From the NCBI GenBank assembly GCA_033782935.1, contig JAWQEG010000508.1, forward strand, positions 429,501 to 493,500: 64,000 bases of DNA, read 5' to 3'. The stretch is from Petrolisthes cinctipes (lineage: Eukaryota; Arthropoda; Malacostraca; Decapoda; Porcellanidae). Below the pieces are notes generated by a model, which saw nothing but the letters and a program-made list of their open reading frames with translations, was not told where the DNA came from and did not search any database. Shown piece by piece: positions 63,301 through 64,000 of the stretch (its first letter is position 1; every line of letters begins with the position of its first letter). The translations under genes were made by a program, and so were the position numbers.

Positions 63301-64000
63301 TTTTGGGACTGAATTTGAGATATCGACTTTTTGGCACCTAAAAGATCGGTTTTTAGCATGTTTTTAGCCTATATTTTGAAAATATTCTAGCACTGTACAG
63401 ATTGCTTGTGGTACCCCAAAATATTGAATTTTCGGGTGTTTTGAGCCTGAATTTGAGATATAAACGGGTACAGAAGATACATGCACATATTGACTTTGGG
63501 CATCAAAAATATCGATTTTCAGCATGTTTTGGGCCTGAATTTTGAAAATACTCTAACACGGAGTAGGCATGTACAGATCGCTTCTGGGACCCCAAAATAT
63601 CGAATTTACGGGTGTTTAGGGCCAGAATTTGATATATAAACGGGTACAGAAGATGCATGCACATATCGACTTTTGGGCACCTAAAAGATCGATTTTCAGT
63701 ATGTTTTTGGCCTGTATTTTGAAAATACTCTAACACGGAGTAGGCATGTACAGATACCTTCTGGGACCTCTAAATATCGAATTTTCGGGTGTTTTGGGAC
63801 TGAATTTGAGATATTGATTTTTTGGCACCTAAAATGTCGATTTTTAGCATGTTTTTAGCCTATATTTTGAAAATATTCTAGCACTGTGTAGGCATGTACA
63901 GATTGCTTCTGGGACCCCAAAATATTGAATTTTCGGGTGTTTTGAGCCTGAATTTGAGATATAAACGGGTACAGAAGATACATGCACATATTGACTTTGG
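60361..64000. repeat. Terminal mixed trimer domain, cut by the window edge
   Basis: Units: 60361, 60862 (501), 61363 (491), 61854 (500; one T lost in AATATCTAGC), 62354, 62855 (501), 63356 (491), 63847 (partial, 154 bp of an A monomer). Units 60361 and 60862 resemble 32877 and 33378 at offset 27,484. Units 62855, 63356 and 63847 parallel 27405, 27906 and 28397 at offset 35,450. Confidence 0.85.

Larger units (their letters stand above)
1..64000. repeat. Satellite DNA array with higher-order repeat structure
   Basis: Every line of the window is the same AT-rich monomer in direct orientation, with no inverted copy and no unrelated insertion. Monomers fall into A (176 or 166 bp), B (177 bp) and C (148 bp), mostly ordered A-B-C as 501-bp or 491-bp trimers. 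Unit starts were placed by hand at the G of GCATGTTTTTAGCC, giving 130 complete units from 586 to 63846. Copies differ mainly by scattered point changes and a few small indels that are shared between distant copies, as expected from unequal exchange or amplification. Such arrays usually form centromeric or pericentromeric heterochromatin; that location is inferred, since nothing here shows kinetochore binding. The family and species are not recognised. Confidence 0.97.

Noticed and set aside
617..63736. The many 60-127-codon open frames on the minus strand and the few on the plus strand
   Set aside because: They are the same satellite read in different frames, overlapping one another, and they open and close according to monomer length. 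None is kept as a coding sequence.
1..64000. CRISPR array
   Set aside because: There are no short repeats separated by unique spacers. The whole 148-177-bp monomer repeats without spacers.
1..64000. Primate alpha satellite
   Set aside because: The monomer size is similar, but the sequence is not one I recognise as alpha satellite and the canonical CENP-B box is absent.
1..64000. tRNA, rRNA, telomere repeats or transposon fragments
   Set aside because: No segment departs from the satellite monomer, and no TTAGGG- or TTTAGGG-like tandem runs, terminal inverted repeats or reverse transcriptase-like frames are seen.

Overview
The whole 64 kb window is one uninterrupted, head-to-tail satellite DNA array on a eukaryotic chromosome. 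I find no gene, RNA gene, transposon, inversion or unique sequence in it. The long open frames on the minus strand are by-products of the repeat. The size of the array, the near-identity of its units and their nested organisation are typical of centromeric or pericentromeric heterochromatin. The organism cannot be named from the sequence alone: I do not recognise the monomer as a family I know, and both plants and animals have satellites of this monomer size.

The basic unit is an AT-rich monomer in three length classes: A (176 bp, or 166 bp with a 10-bp deletion), B (177 bp) and C (148 bp, a 29-bp deletion form). In the order A-B-C they form a 501-bp trimer, or 491 bp with the short A. I set the unit boundary at the G of GCATGTTTTTAGCC, the A-monomer head. 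By hand I count 130 complete units between 586 and 63846: 93 trimers, 21 dimers (A-C), 12 tetramers, 2 pentamers and 2 single 148-bp units, about 381 monomers. The trimers come in two sequence types (I and II), often alternating, which gives a ~1-kb hexamer layer.

Layout: 1-585 is the tail of a pentamer. 586-22433 is a super-repeat domain with a 7,623-bp tandem period at 8180/15803, itself alternating ~4.0-kb and ~3.6-kb blocks. 22434-37345 is an irregular stretch with many odd-sized units. 37346-53003 is a second domain built on a 3,172-bp super-repeat, with deleted derivatives of 2,495 and 2,671 bp. 53004-57001 holds a 1,503-bp tandem duplication. 57002-60360 holds 677-bp and 1,002-bp amplifications. 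60361-64000 returns to mixed trimers related to blocks ~27.5 and ~35.5 kb upstream. Both edges cut through repeat units, so the array continues beyond the window.

The most interesting signals are: a 15-bp dyad kept in all three monomer classes despite paired changes in both arms; CpG-to-TpG differences as a main distinction between monomer classes; linkage of a 12-bp palindrome in C to the 10-bp deletion in the next A; and long-range paralogous blocks 17.65, 27.5 and 35.5 kb apart that expose the history of array expansion.
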